Of a stretch of 64,000 nt of DNA, positions 33,311 to 46,400 are shown in pieces. Origin of the DNA: Dermatemys mawii (Eukaryota > Chordata > Testudines > Dermatemydidae); assembly GCA_007922305.1 (NCBI GenBank), contig ML677326.1, positions 52,340,453 through 52,404,452 on the forward strand, read 5' to 3'. The translations under genes and the position numbers were made by a program. Positions within the stretch are counted from its first letter, which is position 1. Every line of letters begins with the position of its first letter. The notes beneath the pieces are model-generated. The model searched no databases. It had not been told where the DNA came from and saw only the letters and a list, made by a program, of their open reading frames with translations.

Positions 33311-36300
33311 TCTTATGTGGCTGCTTCTTACATTAATTTTGCTCTAGTTTTCAAACATAGAACACCATCCTGGTTGTTTAAGAAGGGAGAGACTCATTCC
33401 CTACCCAAGAGGATGCTAATTCCTGTCTCTTCCCTAGCCCATCCAGTAATGGGCTTTTCTTATTGATGACATGAGATTTTCAGCTTACGTCTTCAAGAAT
33501 TGTAACATTTCAGCCTTTTTGAACATATGGCTGTTTAAGAGCCACTGACTTAACAGGTTCTGACTATGCACAGAGTCCCATGGGACAGAATGATATATCA
33601 TGCAGTAATTTGCAAGTTAACTCACTAATGTAAAAAGACTGAGGTAAAAAGCAAGAAGATAGTGATATCAGGCAAAACCCCTAAAACCACTGGCACAGAG
33701 CTTAGTAGAATTGAAGATATGTAATACTTTAGGCAAGGAATCAAATATAAACTGGAGAAAACAGCTCTAGTGTAAATAAGTGACTAATGGGCACAGTTCT
33801 GGTCACCTTATTTATAGAGGTGGACAAACCCCACTGGCTGGCATTGGACACAAGGTGTTTCTTGATGTCCGCCTGTTTCTTCTGTTATTAATTCTGTGCC
33901 TGAGGGTAAATGCCAGTAGTGTTCATTTTAGTTTTTGCCTCGTGCTGCCACTTCAGCTGTCAGAGAGGCAGCAAGACTCAAAAATGAAAGGAGCCACCTT
34001 AAAGAAATGTGGTGCCACTATGTCATTTTTAAACTGACAGCTCAGAGAAAGAAAACAGGACTTTCATTTTCACCTCCCACTGCTGCTTTGACAGAGAAAG
34101 ACATTCACGTATGTTTGAATGCTGGTGGGAGGCAAAAATGTAAAACTGGCATGGTGTTTGTAAGTCAGCTTTTCCTGCCCTAAGGAAGTATAAGCTGATT
34201 TGAGACAACTAGAAATCTAACCTTTTCTTACCATGTGGCAAAAAAAGAAAAATGTGTCTACCTGAGCTTAGTGCAACAGAAGTAGATTATGCTGTACAAT
34301 ATAAGTGAATGCAGTGATACAGGAAGATTTTAGTTCATCAGAAGTATGAAGGGCTACTAGAGCAGGTCTGTGTTCCATAAGAAAATTGTAGTTAAGAAGA
34401 AATTTCACTATGTGTCTACAATAAATTGATGAAAGGAGTGGGGAGAAGAGACATTCATTTTGCAAGTGCAAATACAAAAAAAATTCCCCAAAACATGGCC
34501 TCAGAAATTAAGCTAAAAAAGAATAATCACTAAAAGAGCAAGATCAGCATTTCTTCAACAGAGAGTAGCTAATATAATAGGATGTAAAAGGCAAAATATT
34601 CACGCTAGTGAAAGGAAAAGTACTATGAGATGAAGAGACTAATTGAAAGGTAGCAGTGTATCTATGAAAGATCCTCCTAACATGCCAAACAGTCTTGCTC
34701 CCATGTAATATTTACAAGAGACAGAAATTATCCATCACCTTGCTCCTTTATCCAGTTCTTCATTTTGAGATTATCCCTTATATAAAGCTATGGTGCCCTG
34801 ACTCCAAATTAATTAGAAATGACAACCTTATTCATGCTGATGAAGTTACTCCAATATCATTTAAAACTTTTTAAACTATTGTTAATCTTATATTCTTGTT
34901 TTGGTCTTCGCTTCCAGTTCGTTCATGATCTTGTATGCACCTGACTAGTACATGCAAAATGTTTGGCTTCCAAGGACAGCATTGTAGAGTGGGAAAAATA
35001 TTGCCAGATGTACTGTTGAATAAGACTAGACAGCCAATAAAGCAGTCCTCTGAGAAACATGCATATTTACAAAACAAAAAAGGAAAGAGGTTGGGGGTTT
35101 TCGTGTGAGAATCCAGAAAGCTGTGGCTTATAACGAAAGTGCCTGTTCAGCTATAATTTTAGTACCAACCCCCTGCCATGAAATTTAATTAATATCAGAG
35201 CCTGAGTCTAAGTGTGGGTTTTTGTTTTTGTTTTCATTTACAGGGTAGCAGGCTATCCCTCTTGAATTGAGCATCTGATTCAGGTTTTATTTTGTTTGCT
35301 TATAGTGATTCTGAAAGCCCAGTTCCTTTAAGAATGTTTTATTTCCTTTTTCAATTTTTTTTTATTCCTTACCTTTGATAGCTTCCCATGCAAAGCAAAG
35401 TTCCTACAAGCTGAACTCTCCCTGCCATTCTCCAAGACACTCAGCTGCTGCCATGAGGTCAATCATCCTACCTAAAACAATGTCCCAAGGTCATTTCTGT
35501 AGTTTTAAGAGCAGTAGATATGCCTGTGAAGAATGTGAGAATTATCTGCATTAATTTTGTAGCACTTACTGGTCAATGCATGCCACAATTTACTGAGAAA
35601 TTACACCAGATACGTTGACTACTGAGGCATTTTTCTTTGTACAGAAGTCTGGAGTCTGTGTATATGCTGGAAGCCTTCTAAAACTGTTCTTGGTCTCAGA
35701 ATATTTAAAGTCCATTGTATCTTTATTACCCCAGAAAGAAGAATCTTGGGAACATGTAATTGTTTATTTAGTATACTCATACTTGACTAATTACATATAG
35801 AAAAACATACACATTCTTTAAGCAATCCAAATGAAGATAATATATTTAGAATCATATGTTATAAGCAATATTTCTAGGAACGAAAGATATAATTTATATG
35901 CTTATTTTTAGTCAGTATTAAACATGTGAGGACATAAAGATATTGCACAGTTTAGTTGCTATCTTTTTCTGTAAGCGTCCACGCAGCGATACAAAGATAG
36001 CATTATCAAAGGTTTACAATTTTAAATCAGTTGGGAAGCTTCTGTGGTAAGTTTCAACTGCTGTGATGGGTTTGATGAAAATCTTAAAAGCAATTGAGTA
36101 GTCTTTCATGCATTGTTGACTTTCATGCATTTGTATCATACATTATACTTTGAAGGCTCTTTACTTGGGAGACTTTGAACTGCCATTGTTATGCTAAACC
36201 TCCTGTATTTACAGATAACAAAAATTAACTTTTCAAGGATTCAGTGGTCTGGAATCAGAAAGTTACTTAAGAGGTTTAGTTCCAGGAATAAATTAAGACC

Positions 36301-36604
36301 CCCCAACCCTTAATTATTGGGAGCAATCTTTATTTGCTAATTGTCCATATAAACACAGTTCTATTCATTAGTGTTCTTCAAACAGATAATCTGAGCTACT
36401 TGTGTGGATTAGCTTAACATTTGTTTTCATGGAATTTTATGGATAATTTGATTTTGGTTTTGAAAGCTGGTGGTGAAAGCTGAGGCCTTTGCTGTATTAC
36501 TCCTGTGGATCTGCGTCTTGTAGCTACTCTTGTTCTGTTGATGACATGGTGTGCTTATCTCTTTTAGTTTTGTTGTTAGTCTTTACAGTGGTAAAGTGTT
36601 TTCT
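33311..36604. other. No gene recognised
   Basis: AT-rich intergenic sequence without recognised exons, RNA genes or repeats. Confidence 0.5.
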
Positions 36605-36705
36605 TTTAATAGACTTATAGACTTTAAGGGTCCATCATGATCATTTAGTCTGACCTCCTGTACCTTTCAGGCCACAGAACCTCATCCACTCACTTCCACA
36701 AATTA
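36605..36705 (-). mobile_element. CR1-type 3' end fragment
   Basis: ATAGACTTTAAGGGTCCATC, TGATCATTTAGTCTGACCTC and CAGGCCACAGAACCTCA are the complement of a CR1-type LINE 3' end. Only about 100 bases remain. Confidence 0.7.
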
Positions 36706-37664
36706 AGGGTCAAAATCCTGTGAAGTGGTGATTGTTTTCAACTTCCATCAAAGTCAATGGGAGTTGAAGGGGCTTAGCACCTTGCAGGAGGCACTAGACT
36801 CAGGACTGGGCTCTGACTCGCTTAGGAAGATATTGAGGGCTTACTTCACATAAACCAGTTTTTACATAGGTGATTTATATGAACATAACTTAGAGAAGAC
36901 GACTCACAATTTCAGTTTCTCTTACATGACATGGATTTAATAAATTCACAGGGTTAATTGTTTAATGAATTGCAGCAAAACTGCTGTTGCAATGCTAGCC
37001 TGTTCAATTAACTTGGCATGGAATTACTGTAGATGAAGGATAATAACTTTTGGTTACTAGAAACATTTTGCCTGGAACCTATAACGTCCTACTGATTTTA
37101 ATTGTAATTGGTCTGGATATTCACAACTTTTTAATTGAAAACCCAGCCAAAGGCAGGTATGCAGAGCTATAACCAGGAAGGAAGCTCTGGGATGTGTTGA
37201 ACACCAGCCACAAGCAGGTTTGCAGGACTGCAGCAAGTGAAGAAAGCAAGGTGGTCTCCCAACAATGCTCAGAAAAGAGAGAAACTCCATCCTCCCACTC
37301 TCAGGTAAAACTAAGTCTCCTCTTCTTTCACTTCTTTGGGGTAGGATGATTGAGGGTGGGGAAGGTGGAAGATTCCTATTAGACTAAAAAACAGTTTCTG
37401 GAATCTTTTCCACTTCATAACAAGGAGCCACAATAGCCTTAAAATAGGCTGCAAAAAAGTTCTTTAAAGTTCTTCTTCTCTGATCAAGGAGATAATAAAA
37501 TGTTTCCAGGCTCCTGAGAAGCAGAGTTTTCGGATCCCTTTCCTTTTCAGAGAATAGAAAAAGTCAAGCCTTTAATCAAGCTGGTAAAAAAAGGTCTCAA
37601 AACAGTGTTTAAACAAGCAGGCTTATAATGAAGTTAGACTATTTGATGGAACTTTGGTCTTGAT
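36706..37664. other. Unrecognised except a short hairpin remnant
   Basis: CATCAAAGTCAATGGGAGTTG near 36745-36766 belongs to the CCCATTGACTTCAATGGG hairpin class. The rest is unrecognised. Confidence 0.4.
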
Positions 37665-38095
37665 TTTTGACAATGGTCCATCTAGCCCAATATCCTGTCT
37701 TCTAACAGTGACTAGTGCCAGATATCTCAGAGAAAGTAAAGGGAAGAGGACGATTTATCCAGTTATCCAACCCCAGCTTCTGGTGGTCAGAGGTTTAGGG
37801 ACAGCCAAAACATAGGGTTGCATCATGGCTAATAGCCATTGATGGACCTACCTCCATGAACATCTCTAATTTTTTTTAATCCAGTTCTACTTTTGTCCTT
37901 TACAACATCCCTGGCAACAAGTTCCACAGGTTGACTGTGCATTGTGTAAAGAATACTTCCTTATGCTTGTTTTAAATCTGCTGCCCATTAATTTGATTGG
38001 GGATAAATAACACTTCTCTATGACCACACAATTCATGATTTTTAGACCTCAGTTGTCTCTTTTCCAAGCAGTTGGTCTTTTTAATGTCTCCTCAG
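37665..38095 (-). mobile_element. Old CR1 LINE 3' fragment
   Basis: It is collinear with the 3' part of the CR1 copy at 22203-23425: CAATGGTCCATCTAGCCCAA, ATGGCTAATAGCCATTGATG, ACAAGTTCCACAGGTTGACT and TTAAATCTGCTGCCCATTAA. Many indels and substitutions show it is an older copy. Confidence 0.85.
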
Positions 38096-38097
38096 CG

Positions 38098-38185
38098 TTT
38101 AGTCAGAACAGTGATTTGAACTTGGGTCACCCACATCCCAGGCAAGTGACTGGCAAGTGCTAGGCTAGCAGCTATTCCAGGGTGG
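38098..38185 (-). mobile_element. tRNA-derived SINE-like fragment
   Basis: The minus strand has TGGGATGTGGGTGACCCAAG followed by TTCAAATC, a B-box-like end typical of a reptile tRNA-derived SINE. The A-box side is degraded. Confidence 0.45.
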
Positions 38186-39600
38186 ACCACTTTTGAAACA
38201 TTGCCAGCTGCTAGTACTAGTATTTAGAGTGCGCAAAGTAGCATGTTGCTTCAGCTCTGTTAATAACATTATTAAACCTGTACCTGTGTATATACCTGTG
38301 TTTACCTTCTATCATACATCAGATACAGGAACTGAAGTCAAATGACAGTTTTTCTCTATTGAGAATAATACTCCAGAATTGCAACTGCCTAGAAAGTGAG
38401 ATAAATGACAGATACATGACATAATTTCTGCCTGGAAAAAGTCTTTATATATGTTTAATTGAATATCAATTGTTGTCAAATGCCAACAGCTGTGTAGCTG
38501 AAGTAAAATGGCAGAGAAGAGCAACAAAGAAATATACCATCCCTAATCAGGCTAAAAACTAATGCAAGTACATGTCACATGCATTTAGATTTCATGTTTT
38601 CAAAACCTATTAATAGAAACTAGATTTCCGACATACCATTCTGAAATAAAACGACTATGGGTTACCATTATGGTGATATTCTAAGCATTCAAGGTCACTA
38701 AGGAATGCATGCACAACTATCTCCGTTAATTCGCAAAGTATTGAATCAAGAACTGTAAGTAGCAAGGAATATTGAAACCAAAAAGGAATGGGGGAAGGAC
38801 TGCCACAAAAACCTGGGACTGAATCAGGGCTTCAGCTGTAATCATTAAAGAGTTTCATAAAGATTTTTAATTTTGCAAAAAAAAAGTTTAATTACATGTT
38901 TTCACTTAGTAGATGTCTACTTATATTTGCAATGAAAATTATACAGCTATTGACAAAGAGTGCACCATTTGCACAGTGAAAGTCGGACTGCACCCAGTAC
39001 TACATGAGAGCACAAGTTGCAAACTCCCCTGAATCACTGTAAGCTGCCTTAATAATATGCAACTGCACACGGAAATTGGACACATCTTCTTCCTACACAT
39101 CTTTGACATATTAAGAAACTGATATATAATATTTGGCTCTCTTTAAAATGTCCATTTGTATACCATGTAGTCTTATTACCCTGGGACTCTCAGGTACCCT
39201 GGGATTGCAAGTAAAGAGTTCACATAGCATTATTGCTAGTATTGAAAGTCCCCTTTTGAAGTATTGGGATGCTAAAATACTGAAAAGGTTTAAAAAAAAC
39301 AAACAACCTTAGAACATTTCATTAAATGTATCCTGACAGACACAAAGAGCTGTGGTTGAGGGAAAGCAAAGTTAAACAACCTACTTTAATCTTGACCTCA
39401 AGTCAATGATAGGACTGACATTCTGTATCTCTGCTGGCAAAGTGTATTTCATTGAAAAAAAGCTATGGGGCACTGTGATTTATAATCATAGCTCTGAACA
39501 AATGGAAGCTCACCACTTTTACACTTGAGTAAAATTGGGCCTGGACAATAGGGAACCAAAAACTCATTTGGATACATGCAGTGTTTTAAAACACAATCAC
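38186..39600. other. No gene recognised
   Basis: AT-rich spacer; nothing recognised. Confidence 0.5.
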
Positions 39601-39840
39601 CAGGATCTTAAAAATTGATCCAGTACCTAAATGGCTGCCAGTGCTGAGATCTCAGAACAAAGACATATAATGCCCAGATACTGTGCATGTTTAAAATCTC
39701 AGTGGTTGAATTATTGTACAAGTTATTGTTTTGTGAAAGGAGGGCAAGTAGGGAATTATAGCAATCCAGCTTGGGTGTCACAAAAGCATGAATTAACATT
39801 TCAGTATCTCTATGTAACAACACTCTCGAAGTTGCTATAC
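39601..39840 (-). mobile_element. L2-type LINE reverse transcriptase remnant
   Basis: The minus-strand ORF of 71 codons reads MLIHAFVTPKLDCYNSLLA and, 30 residues later, LRSQHWQPFRYWINF. These match the thumb-side segments of L2-clade reverse transcriptase, where LIHAFVTSRLDYCN is followed by a LHWLPVRYRI-type stretch. The VQN segment between them is mostly lost. It is an ancient, dead fragment. Confidence 0.7.
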
Positions 39841-41026
39841 TTTAAAGCTGATAATAGGAATTGTCTGTCCCCAGAAGGCATGTGATCCCTATAAGAAAAG
39901 CCCTCAATTAAAGTTCACCTCTACATTTTGCACAGATGAAGACCAAGCAGTATTTATGTGAGGTTTGGGGAAGGAACAAATCTTCAGGCATAGTGTTAAC
40001 ACCATTATTAAGCACAGTGGTCTCATCTTTATGTTTTAGGCAATTCTGAGGAATCCATAGCTAGATTGCACAAGAAAAAGTGACCAGAAGCTCCTATCAA
40101 GTTTGTAGTGGAATAATTCAAACATCATCTCTAATAGTTGTGCCAACTTCTCAATTCTGTCCTTATCTGTCCCTGGATCTTACCTGTTCTGTTCATAGTA
40201 CTCAGAGACAACCAATTTAATCTGCTAAAACCTTTCCAAAAAGACAGCCTCATCACATATATTTTTACAATAGCAATGAGTGATAGCTAAATTACATAAG
40301 AAGGGCTAGACAGTGCTCTGGATGGGTAATGGCTCTAGGCCAAATCCAGAAGTCATTACTCCAGTCTTCCAGGCAAAAACTCTGTATCTGACTGAGATGC
40401 TTATGGCCAGATTTTAAATGAACCCGCCTGCCAGTTTGGCAAACTCTTTTGAAAAATCTGACTCGTTATTGTCCTTAGGACATGGGGGTTTACCACTTTC
40501 TAATTTGGGGCTAAATATGTGCCATTAAGATAGAAGCTTGCAGTCATCTCAGAGAGCTCCACAGTGGGCTAGGTAGGAAACCAGAGTCAGTACAAGTATT
40601 AGGAACTATAGTCACCTGAGTCACGACACCTCAGATCATAGCAAAAAGTGACCAGATGCCACTTCTCATTTCTTTTTATCTTTATACATTTTTGGTACAT
40701 CATATATTGTAATTTTTTTTCAATTTAATATATCCATATAACCTTAGTGTGGGCCTGTTGCATATTTAGAAATACGTAGAGATTAAAAAAAAACTTTAGA
40801 TGCCCTGAATTATTCCTTATTCAAACACATTGCACCTTTGTAAAATATATTAAAAACTCCTAATTTTATTCTCTTGTATCTTTCATACAAAAGCAAGGTC
40901 CCATTCCTGCAAACATGCATGCACATGCTAAAAGAAATCACACCGACTTCAGTAGAATAAATCATGAAAAGCATTGTCAACTCCAAGCATTCCAAATTAA
41001 TAAATCAGCCAGCCCCAAAATATCAT
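39841..41026. other. No gene recognised
   Basis: AT-rich spacer; nothing recognised. Confidence 0.5.
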
Positions 41027-41290
41027 TAGATTAGCTTAAAAATCATGAAGCTTTAAAAATAATAGATTTGGGGTTGGATTTTACTTGCTGTTTGGCTTTT
41101 GAAACTTTAGGTTATATTCAAGTCACATTATTCAAGTATTTTCTCTACAATCATGAGGGCTAGAAAGTTACATTTTTCTTTAAGTGAAAGCAGGGATTAT
41201 TTCATGATCACATGACTCCATGAACTGGTACTCTAGGAACACCACCAAATATCCTGATTCTCATGCAAAAATCCTGACAGCTGGCAATAC
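41027..41290 (+). mobile_element. Reptile interspersed repeat, near full-length copy
   Basis: TTAAAAATCATGAAGC, TTTGGCTTTTGAAACTTTAG, TCTACAATCATGAGGGCTAG, GATCACATGACTCCATGAAC and AGCTGGCAATACTGTG follow the order of a non-coding interspersed repeat seen widely in turtle genomes. Its usual end is GTTGGCAACACTG, hAT-like. A second copy is at 61310-61560. Confidence 0.55.
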
Positions 41291-41649
41291 TGTGAAAAAA
41301 TTAAGCACGTGCATTATTTTTGAAAAGTTGGGGCACAGCTGGTTCATTTTAATATATCTGGACTCATGTTCCTTAGTACCCATTATAATCATGTGGAGCA
41401 AAGATGTCCATAGATAGTAGACCTCATATATGGCACATGTAGGCATTAGATAAAAATAGGGGATTGCAGGCATCATAAAGTATATGCAACTCTCCACCCA
41501 TCTGTATTTTAATTTTCAAAATTGTGATGTACTAATAAAGTAGTTACAGCACGTCGCAAATCTAGTTTTTGGATATTATTACGAGAAGGTTGTATTACAA
41601 GAAGACTGCTGGTTCTGTAGGCAGAGCAGTTGGCACCCACTGGGGCACC
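41291..41649. other. No gene recognised
   Basis: AT-rich spacer before the minisatellite; nothing recognised. Confidence 0.5.
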
Positions 41650-41819
41650 TTGCATTCTTCCATTCATCATAGACACACATACACACCTCCTCTCGCTCCT
41701 TCCATTGAATTCTTCCATTCATCATAGACACACATACACACCTCCTCTCGCTCCCTCCATTGCATTCTTCCATTCATCATAGACACACATACACACCTCC
41801 TCTCGCACCCTCCATTGCC
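41650..41819. repeat. Minisatellite, 55-bp unit, three copies
   Basis: Units start at 41650, 41705 and 41760, each exactly 55 bp and nearly identical (single-base changes such as TTGCATTC to TTGAATTC). A fourth unit starts at 41815 and breaks off. Units contain ATTCATCATAGACACACATA and CTCCTCTCGC. The repetitive ORFs on the minus strand are only a reflection of this array. Confidence 0.95.
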
Positions 41820-42568
41820 CCTCTATTTCACTATCTCGCCACAGGTCCATGCACCTGTGCAAGGGACTCTGTAAGTCTTCAATGACCCTCTCCCCACGCA
41901 TAGTATGGTGTCCCATTGGCCTCCTCCCTCACACTCAGGTCTTTATACGCCCCCCCCCTTCCCAATTTTTCAGCTCTCCAGGGTCCAATTATCCCTTCCA
42001 CATCTCCCTTTTCCTTACTTCCAGGTCTCTGCTGCTGCATGTGTAGTAGGATTTTATGTTTGTATTTTGTATAATTTAGAGTGAAAGATAAAGAATCATA
42101 ATATAGCATGTATTAAAGGTGTTAATGTATAATTTGACCATATCCTGCCAGCCACCCTTTTTGAAAAGCAGAAAGTAATGGCCTAATGGGTCATTGGTAA
42201 AGATGCATCAGCCAGAATCTGTGTCTGGGCTGATTTCAAGGCAGTAACAGATCTTTTAGGGTCACCACTTTGTTCTAGGTTTAGCATTTTAAAATAAGTA
42301 AAAGAATGCAATGATTGTTTTTCTGTTGCATTGCAATTTGATGTTCCTGTTCAAATAGTCTGTATAAATCAATTCTGTTCTGTGTGTGTATGAGGAATGT
42401 CTGTGTTAAGAGATAAGTGTGAAGGCCATTACTGAACCAGATGTTCTAGAGAGGAACCAAAGACAGACGCAAGGGTGCTAAGATGCCCCTATTGAAATGT
42501 CAGAGGAGGGCAGATTGACAACTTTAAAGATAGCTGTCATCAAAACCAGCCCAGGGTAACTCCCTGAA
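41820..42568. other. No gene recognised
   Basis: Sequence between the minisatellite and the MITE; nothing recognised. Confidence 0.5.
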
Positions 42569-42865
42569 GGTACGTCTATACTACCCACTAGATGGGTGGA
42601 TAGTGTTCAATGTATCAGGGATCGATTTATCACATCTCATCTAGATGCAATAAATTGATCCCCAAACGTGCTCCCTGTCGACTCCGGAACTCCATCTCCG
42701 CAAGAGGAGGAAGCGGAGTCAACGGCGAAGCGGCAGCAGTCGACCCGCCATCGTGAGGATGGTCAGGTAAGTTGACCTAAGAGACTTTGGCTTCAGATGT
42801 GCAACTTCAGCTATGTGAATAGCATATCTTAGGCTGACACCCTTCCTCACAGCGTAGACAAGGCC
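42569..42865. mobile_element. MITE, GTCTACACT family, near full-length
   Basis: It begins GGTACGTCTATACTACCCAC and ends AGCGTAGACAAGGCC, imperfect inverted ends. The body keeps the family signature: GGGATCGATTTATC, CAATAAATTGATCCCC, CTGTCGACTCCGGAACTCC and CTAAGAGACTTTGG. It is unusually CpG-containing for this region and is the better-preserved relative of 27278-27493. Confidence 0.75.
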
Positions 42866-43427
42866 TGAGAGACTTAATGAAAGAACAAAATAAAGAATAA
42901 AAAGGACAATTTAAGAAAACAAGCACTCGTTAAACAACAATTAATTACAGCATGACAGTGCAAAATTCACTGGTCCCAATGAAGAAAAAATCACAATATA
43001 TAAACAGGGTGCCTTGCTATGAAACTTTGGGTTTGTCCTGCCAAGACTTCCCCAGAGCATTGTGCTGTGCCTGACAGAACATGGCTCATACCTACCCATG
43101 ATCAACCTAGCTGGCTACTAGATTGATCCAGACTCTGGACTGGTAACTATAACATCGACGACTGGGATTGTGTGTGTGAGAATGCATACGCTAATTGTAT
43201 CTTCAATAACGTGGCATATTGCCTTTTTCCCTGAAAGAGATCTTGTATACTACTTATAAGCATAACATATGTTCTCATCCATTTTCCCCCCTTTGGGTCC
43301 CTAGTTCTTTCATCACCACCGCTCTCTATCCCCCGTTTCCTTGGGGGGTCCCTGTTTTGCCCTCCAGGCTGTCCTCCCTTCACATCACTGTATTACCCCC
43401 ATTGCTAAATCCATTCTCTTTCTCACA

Positions 43428-43454
43428 CAAACACACACACACACACACACACAC
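43428..43454. repeat. (CA)n microsatellite
   Basis: About 13 CA units, after a CACAAACAC start. Confidence 0.95.
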
Positions 43455-46400
43455 CACTCATGCTTTCCTTCTTCGGGTTCTCATTCCCCTCCCCGTAAGG
43501 GCCTATTATTTCTGTTAGATTCCAAGCTACAGACATTGTCCCCATGCAACAAGTTTAACTGCTTACTCTGAAATGTGTAGGCACCAGCAGAGGGTGGTAG
43601 AGAGATTCTTCTGCCTACAGTACCAGGCAGTAGATCAGGCTTTTCCAGCATTCCAATTTGCACCAAAATCAGTAGGGCTCTGCCCACTGATGCCTAGAAC
43701 TTGGCTTGAAATTTTCAAATTGCTTGGCTGGATTGTTCCTAAGTTATTGTATTACAACAGAGATGTGTCATCAAGTTGTGTGTTAGATCAAGTGTGCTCA
43801 GTGAATATTTAATACTTAGACTTTCTGCTAAATTTGAACCAAGGTGTCAGTTAGTATCAATTTAGATTGTAGATTTTGTGTTGCAGAGATAGCCCCATGG
43901 TGAATTAATCAATCCTACCAAAACTATATATTCCTAAATTTTTCTGTTAGAGAATGTCCATTGACTTTCATGCTGATCTCTCCTTCTTCCATCCCTTTGA
44001 GCCAAATGCTAACTCTCTTGCATTCATTACTCCCTTACTTTCCAACATAAGAGCTCTGCACCCATCCTAATCAGTCTAGAGAAGAGTAAGGCATGGATCC
44101 AATACGTAGATGATCTCTCCAGAACTGCCCACTTCTAACTCAGGAGAGTATGTCTACACTTCAGCTTGGAGTGAGCCACCCAGCATGTGCTAGTGGGTCT
44201 GAGGTAGCAAATAAAAACCAGAAGAGAACCAGAAACCAGCAGAAATTGTTCACCATCTACTAAGCAAGAAAATATTTGAGCAAATTTCTTATTCTTTCTG
44301 AACAAAAGGTTCTTCACTCTTCATTACCAATAAAAAGTCAACAGGTAACACTATAGAACTCCAGTTATTACTTTGTGGCTTCAGTTAATTCATTTGTATA
44401 TCTACAAGCCATGCAAAGAAGCACTATGCCACAAAAGAAATTCTTCTAAGACCAGACTGCAAACCTTTTACTCAGACTGGAGAACACGTGTTCTCCATGT
44501 GTTAATGGAATTACTCATGTGATTTTTAGCAATAAGGTGGTGACAATCTGTTCTTTAGTGATCAAGTTATAAATAATAATAGCAATAATAATAATAAATA
44601 ATCCACCCAAAAGATTCAGCCTAAGAAATGTTAGCAACATAATCACCCAGAGTAATAGTTCAGGCTTAATTAGTTTTCCAGATGAGCTAGTTTTGATTAT
44701 GTGATTGAAATTTAATGTGATAGGGAGCATAAAAGGCTACCAAGAATAGTTACATGACATCCTACTTTTAGTTTTGACCATATGTATGAATTATTTTGTC
44801 ATTATTTTATTGCGCAACCCAAAGAAACTCTCAACTAATTTACAACAAAGATAAGGCCAGGAGAATTTCACACAAAATATGGGCATGATTTGAGATGTTA
44901 TCATACAAAGTGGCATATTGCAAGAAAGATGGCATTTTGTAACAATGTGTCCTCTTCTGCATCAGTACCTCAACCTCTTTGAGATTTGGATAGGATAATG
45001 TGTCATATTAACAAGGACTCAAATAAGAATGTCAAAACACTGCTTTGTATGTGCTGTAAGAGTCTTTCAAAATGATTTGGTTTTTTTTACTTTTAGTATA
45101 TAACAGTAAAACCTAAAGAAAATGAAAGCACAAAATACTTAGCAAATTCTGTTGAGTTATAATATACATTTTAAGGATTATCTATAGCTAGTTCCAAGAC
45201 AACACAAAGAAAATAACAAACAGTGGAAACTTGAACATGTACTACAGACTGAGTCTTCCCACAATTAATGTACCTGATATATTAGGGTCACTAAGAAATT
45301 AGGAATCCATCTGACAATTACAGCAGAGGCACAATCCACCAAAGCAATAGAAGAATAATGGAGGCAATTTAACAAAAATGTGCTCAGTCCAAGCTGACAT
45401 GAGGTCAGGCAGAATAAAACACCAGTATTATATGAAGCATCATGTCTGCACTAGCTTCTCAACATAAACATTGTATATTGTCTGAGAGTTTTAAATTTAA
45501 CAATTTAAAAACAGCAAATTAACCAGTGAAATTTAAGAAAGCAGAAGGCTGTTCACAAAGAAATGAATAGGCATTTAACCTCACATGAGAGCACTCTAAA
45601 AAAGCGGGAATATTGCATCTGTCTGATCCAGAACATTTCAAGTTGTATCCAAAGCAAATTAGAAAAAGAACAGTTTAGCCAAATAAAATGTGATATCTAT
45701 CTTTCCATGCTATAAAAATGTGATATTTATTAAAGAAGGGTTTAATATTCAAATGATCAAATTATATAAGGAACAGTTATAGTTGAGGTTTCCTCTACCC
45801 ATTACAGAGCAACCATCTGTCACTTTTTAAACCTTGGGATAAATTTCCATTCCCATCCTATGTGTTTTTTTTTCTCTTCATGGGAAAAATTAAGCTTTTC
45901 TTTTTGAGGTCAGCATTTAAATACAGCATGAATCCCTGTTGTGGTGTTTGACCAAGTGGGTTTCAAAGCAAAAAAATATAATGATGGATTAATCAGTGAT
46001 TCTTTATTACAATGCAGTATCTTGATGTGGCTGCCTGTCCCAAACCCAAACAACATGGGTAAGGTTGAGTACAAGGCTAGTCCCTACCCTTGTAAAAACC
46101 CCTCACTGGTTATAGAAATGGAACCAGGCTAGCAACCCAGTAAAAAAGACAGAGGACTGAAAGAGACTGGTTTCCTCTTTACCCAGCAACACAGGCACAG
46201 AAAGTATGTAAAATATATTTGCTTAAATGTGGCAAATACAGAATTCTCTGTGCACTGAGTCTAACCAGAACTTCCCCACTACAAATTATATGGTTTTATG
46301 CCACCCACTGACCAAACTTGGAAGATAAAATTAGAGGCTGTGCTGCTATATTTTAAGTATGAGACACGCATGCAAGAGGTTTCCAAGCTCCATAGTTATA

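Noticed and set aside
41650..41819. CRISPR-like array
   Set aside because: The units are continuous with no unique spacers, and the DNA is vertebrate.
41509..41916. Overlapping minus-strand ORFs with a repeated VCMCVYDEWKN-like peptide
   Set aside because: They simply translate the 55-bp minisatellite; 55 is not a multiple of three, so the repeat appears in shifting frames.
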